Shown here piece after piece: positions 63,046 to 64,000 of a stretch of DNA of 64,000 bases. The position numbers were made by a program, and so were the translations under genes. Position 1 is the stretch's first letter, and each line of letters starts with the position of its first letter. The notes below the pieces were generated by a model, which was given only the letters and a program-made list of their open reading frames with translations, ran no database searches and had not been told where the DNA came from. Origin of the DNA: Wyeomyia smithii (taxonomy: Eukaryota > Arthropoda > Insecta > Diptera > Culicidae); assembly GCF_029784165.1 (NCBI RefSeq), contig NC_073696.1, positions 24,882,358 through 24,946,357 on the forward strand. Direction: 5' to 3'.

Positions 63046-64000
63046 TTTTTTTTTTTAAAGGTGGCGGGGAAATCTGCAAACAGACACCTGAGAAGAGAAC
63101 TCAGGGTGTGGGGATGAGACTAGGGGAGAGATGCTGGGGTAGTTACACTCGCCCAGGCACCTACTGATCCCTGTCCCGACCCACTAAAACCCCTCCAGTC
63201 TCCAGCCCTGGTCTTCCCGGAACGACGGTTAAGTATTACGTCGGGGAGTGGCTTTTGTGCGTGATGCACCCTCTTTACTCTTGTAACCTCCTAGCTAACT
63301 ACCTGGAGACTGGTAATTAGCTACCACTGGCGTGTTGGTGGTTGACCCACCACACACGTTGCAGCTCCAGAACAATCTGAGAGGCGGCCGCACAGACCGC
63401 GTTCCAGATGTCCGGGTCTTCGCACATCCTCCGGACTAGATTGTCCGGAGTAGTGCCAGGCCCGCTCACAGCCTTCATGTTGCTCCTCGCTCTTACGAAA
63501 CGGGGGCATACGAAGAAGACATGCTCAGCAGTCTCCTCCTCCTCCACGCACTCGGGACACATGGGGGACACCGCGTGTCCGAACCTGTGCAGATATTGCC
63601 TGAAACAACCATGGCCTGACAGGATTTGTGTCAGGTGGAAGTTCACTTCACCATGTCGTCTCCCGACCCAGCCGGATATCTCCGGTATGAGTCGGTGCGT
63701 CCATCTGCCCTTTGTGGAGTTGGACCATTCCCGCTGCCAGCGAAGCATCGAGAATGACCTTCTGGTACCTCGTATGCCCCTTGTGTCACGTTGGTCGAAA
63801 CACTCTCTGTCCTCCTTGATGGCGATGCTGATAGGCATCATGCCGGACAAGACACAGATTGCATCGTATGACACCGTACGATACGCACTCGCAACTCTCA
63901 GGCACATGAGCCTGTAGGTACTTTCCAGTTTACCACGGTAACTGTTAGTACCTAGCGCTCTGGACCACACTGGCCCACCATACCTAAGTATGGACGCAAC
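63046..64000 (-). mobile_element. R1-clade non-LTR retrotransposon, 3' part, cut by window edge
   Basis: Minus-strand element: coding to 63317, a 3' UTR of about 255 bp and an A-run at 63046-63057 where it meets the RTE relic. The 5' part lies outside the window. Confidence 0.82.
63317..64000 (-). CDS. R1-clade ORF2 C-terminus (partial)
   Basis: The frame is open to the window edge (starts within ..VASILRYGGPVWSRAL) and ends at 63317. It covers the end of the RT thumb and the C-terminal region with WTHRLIPEISGWVGRRHGEV, NFHLTQILSGHGCFRQYLHRFGHA and the Cys/His finger CPECVEEEETAEHVFFVC (CX2C...HX4C), the usual R1 C-terminal zinc finger. No stop within the visible 228 codons. Whether the complete element is intact cannot be judged here. 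Confidence 0.85.
   Translation of the reverse strand, partial: VASILRYGGPVWSRALGTNSYRGKLESTYRLMCLRVASAYRTVSYDAICVLSGMMPISIAIKEDRECFDQRDTRGIRGTRRSFSMLRWQREWSNSTKGRWTHRLIPEISGWVGRRHGEVNFHLTQILSGHGCFRQYLHRFGHAVSPMCPECVEEEETAEHVFFVCPRFVRARSNMKAVSGPGTTPDNLVRRMCEDPDIWNAVCAAASQIVLELQRVWWVNHQHASGS

Noticed and set aside
63408..63917. 169-codon plus-strand frame
   Set aside because: Antisense shadow of the R1 C-terminal coding region, which has clear motifs on the minus strand.

Overview
This window looks like nuclear DNA of an insect, most probably a culicine mosquito with a large, repeat-rich genome. The evidence is compositional and family-level: AT-rich DNA, very long introns, insect non-LTR retrotransposons (Jockey, CR1-like, RTE, R1), tRNA-derived SINEs and many short inverted-repeat elements (MITEs). 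The species cannot be named from sequence alone.

One host gene spans most of the window on the + strand. It is a beaten path (Beat) family cell-surface/secreted protein with two immunoglobulin domains. I could assemble it from six coding exons: 7763-7826 (signal peptide), 43204-43412 and 43493-43628 (Ig domain 1), 43808-44070 (most of Ig domain 2), 44307-44439 (last Ig strand and linker) and 58783-58934 (C-terminal hydrophobic tail and stop). All junctions are GT/AG, the phases match, and the joined product is 318 codons plus stop. A GC-richer promoter/5' UTR region lies at about 5960-7762. The 3' UTR runs to a poly(A) signal at 60761. Intron 1 is about 35.4 kb and intron 5 about 14.3 kb.

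Almost everything else is transposon or satellite DNA. Left flank (1-5.9 kb): a palindromic hAT-type MITE with an 8-bp target duplication, an RT relic, and a candidate 4-kb hAT-like element. Intron 1: several MITEs (TA, TAA, TTAA and other target sites), three SINEs, a nearly complete Jockey-clade element on the minus strand (19620-24032, 9-bp target duplication), a CR1-like element on the plus strand (about 28.3-33.25 kb, one in-frame stop in ORF2) sitting inside a TA-flanked inverted-repeat element, and a second CR1/L2-group element on the minus strand (about 37.3-41.9 kb). Intron 5: an RTE relic, then about 9 kb of degenerate T-rich satellite built on TTTTTGTCATT-like units, itself invaded by MITEs, a mosquito-type repeat and (CA)n/(TA)n tracts. 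Right flank: the same satellite in opposite orientation, a deleted Tc1/mariner-type transposase, and an R1-clade element joined by its poly(A) end to an RTE relic; the R1 copy runs off the window edge.

I do not see a bacterial-type operon, CRISPR array or an obviously new multi-gene system. The observations most worth a second look are the reconstructed beat-family gene with its transposon-swollen introns, the nested elements, and the satellite block with its internal duplication and opposite-orientation partner beyond the last exon.
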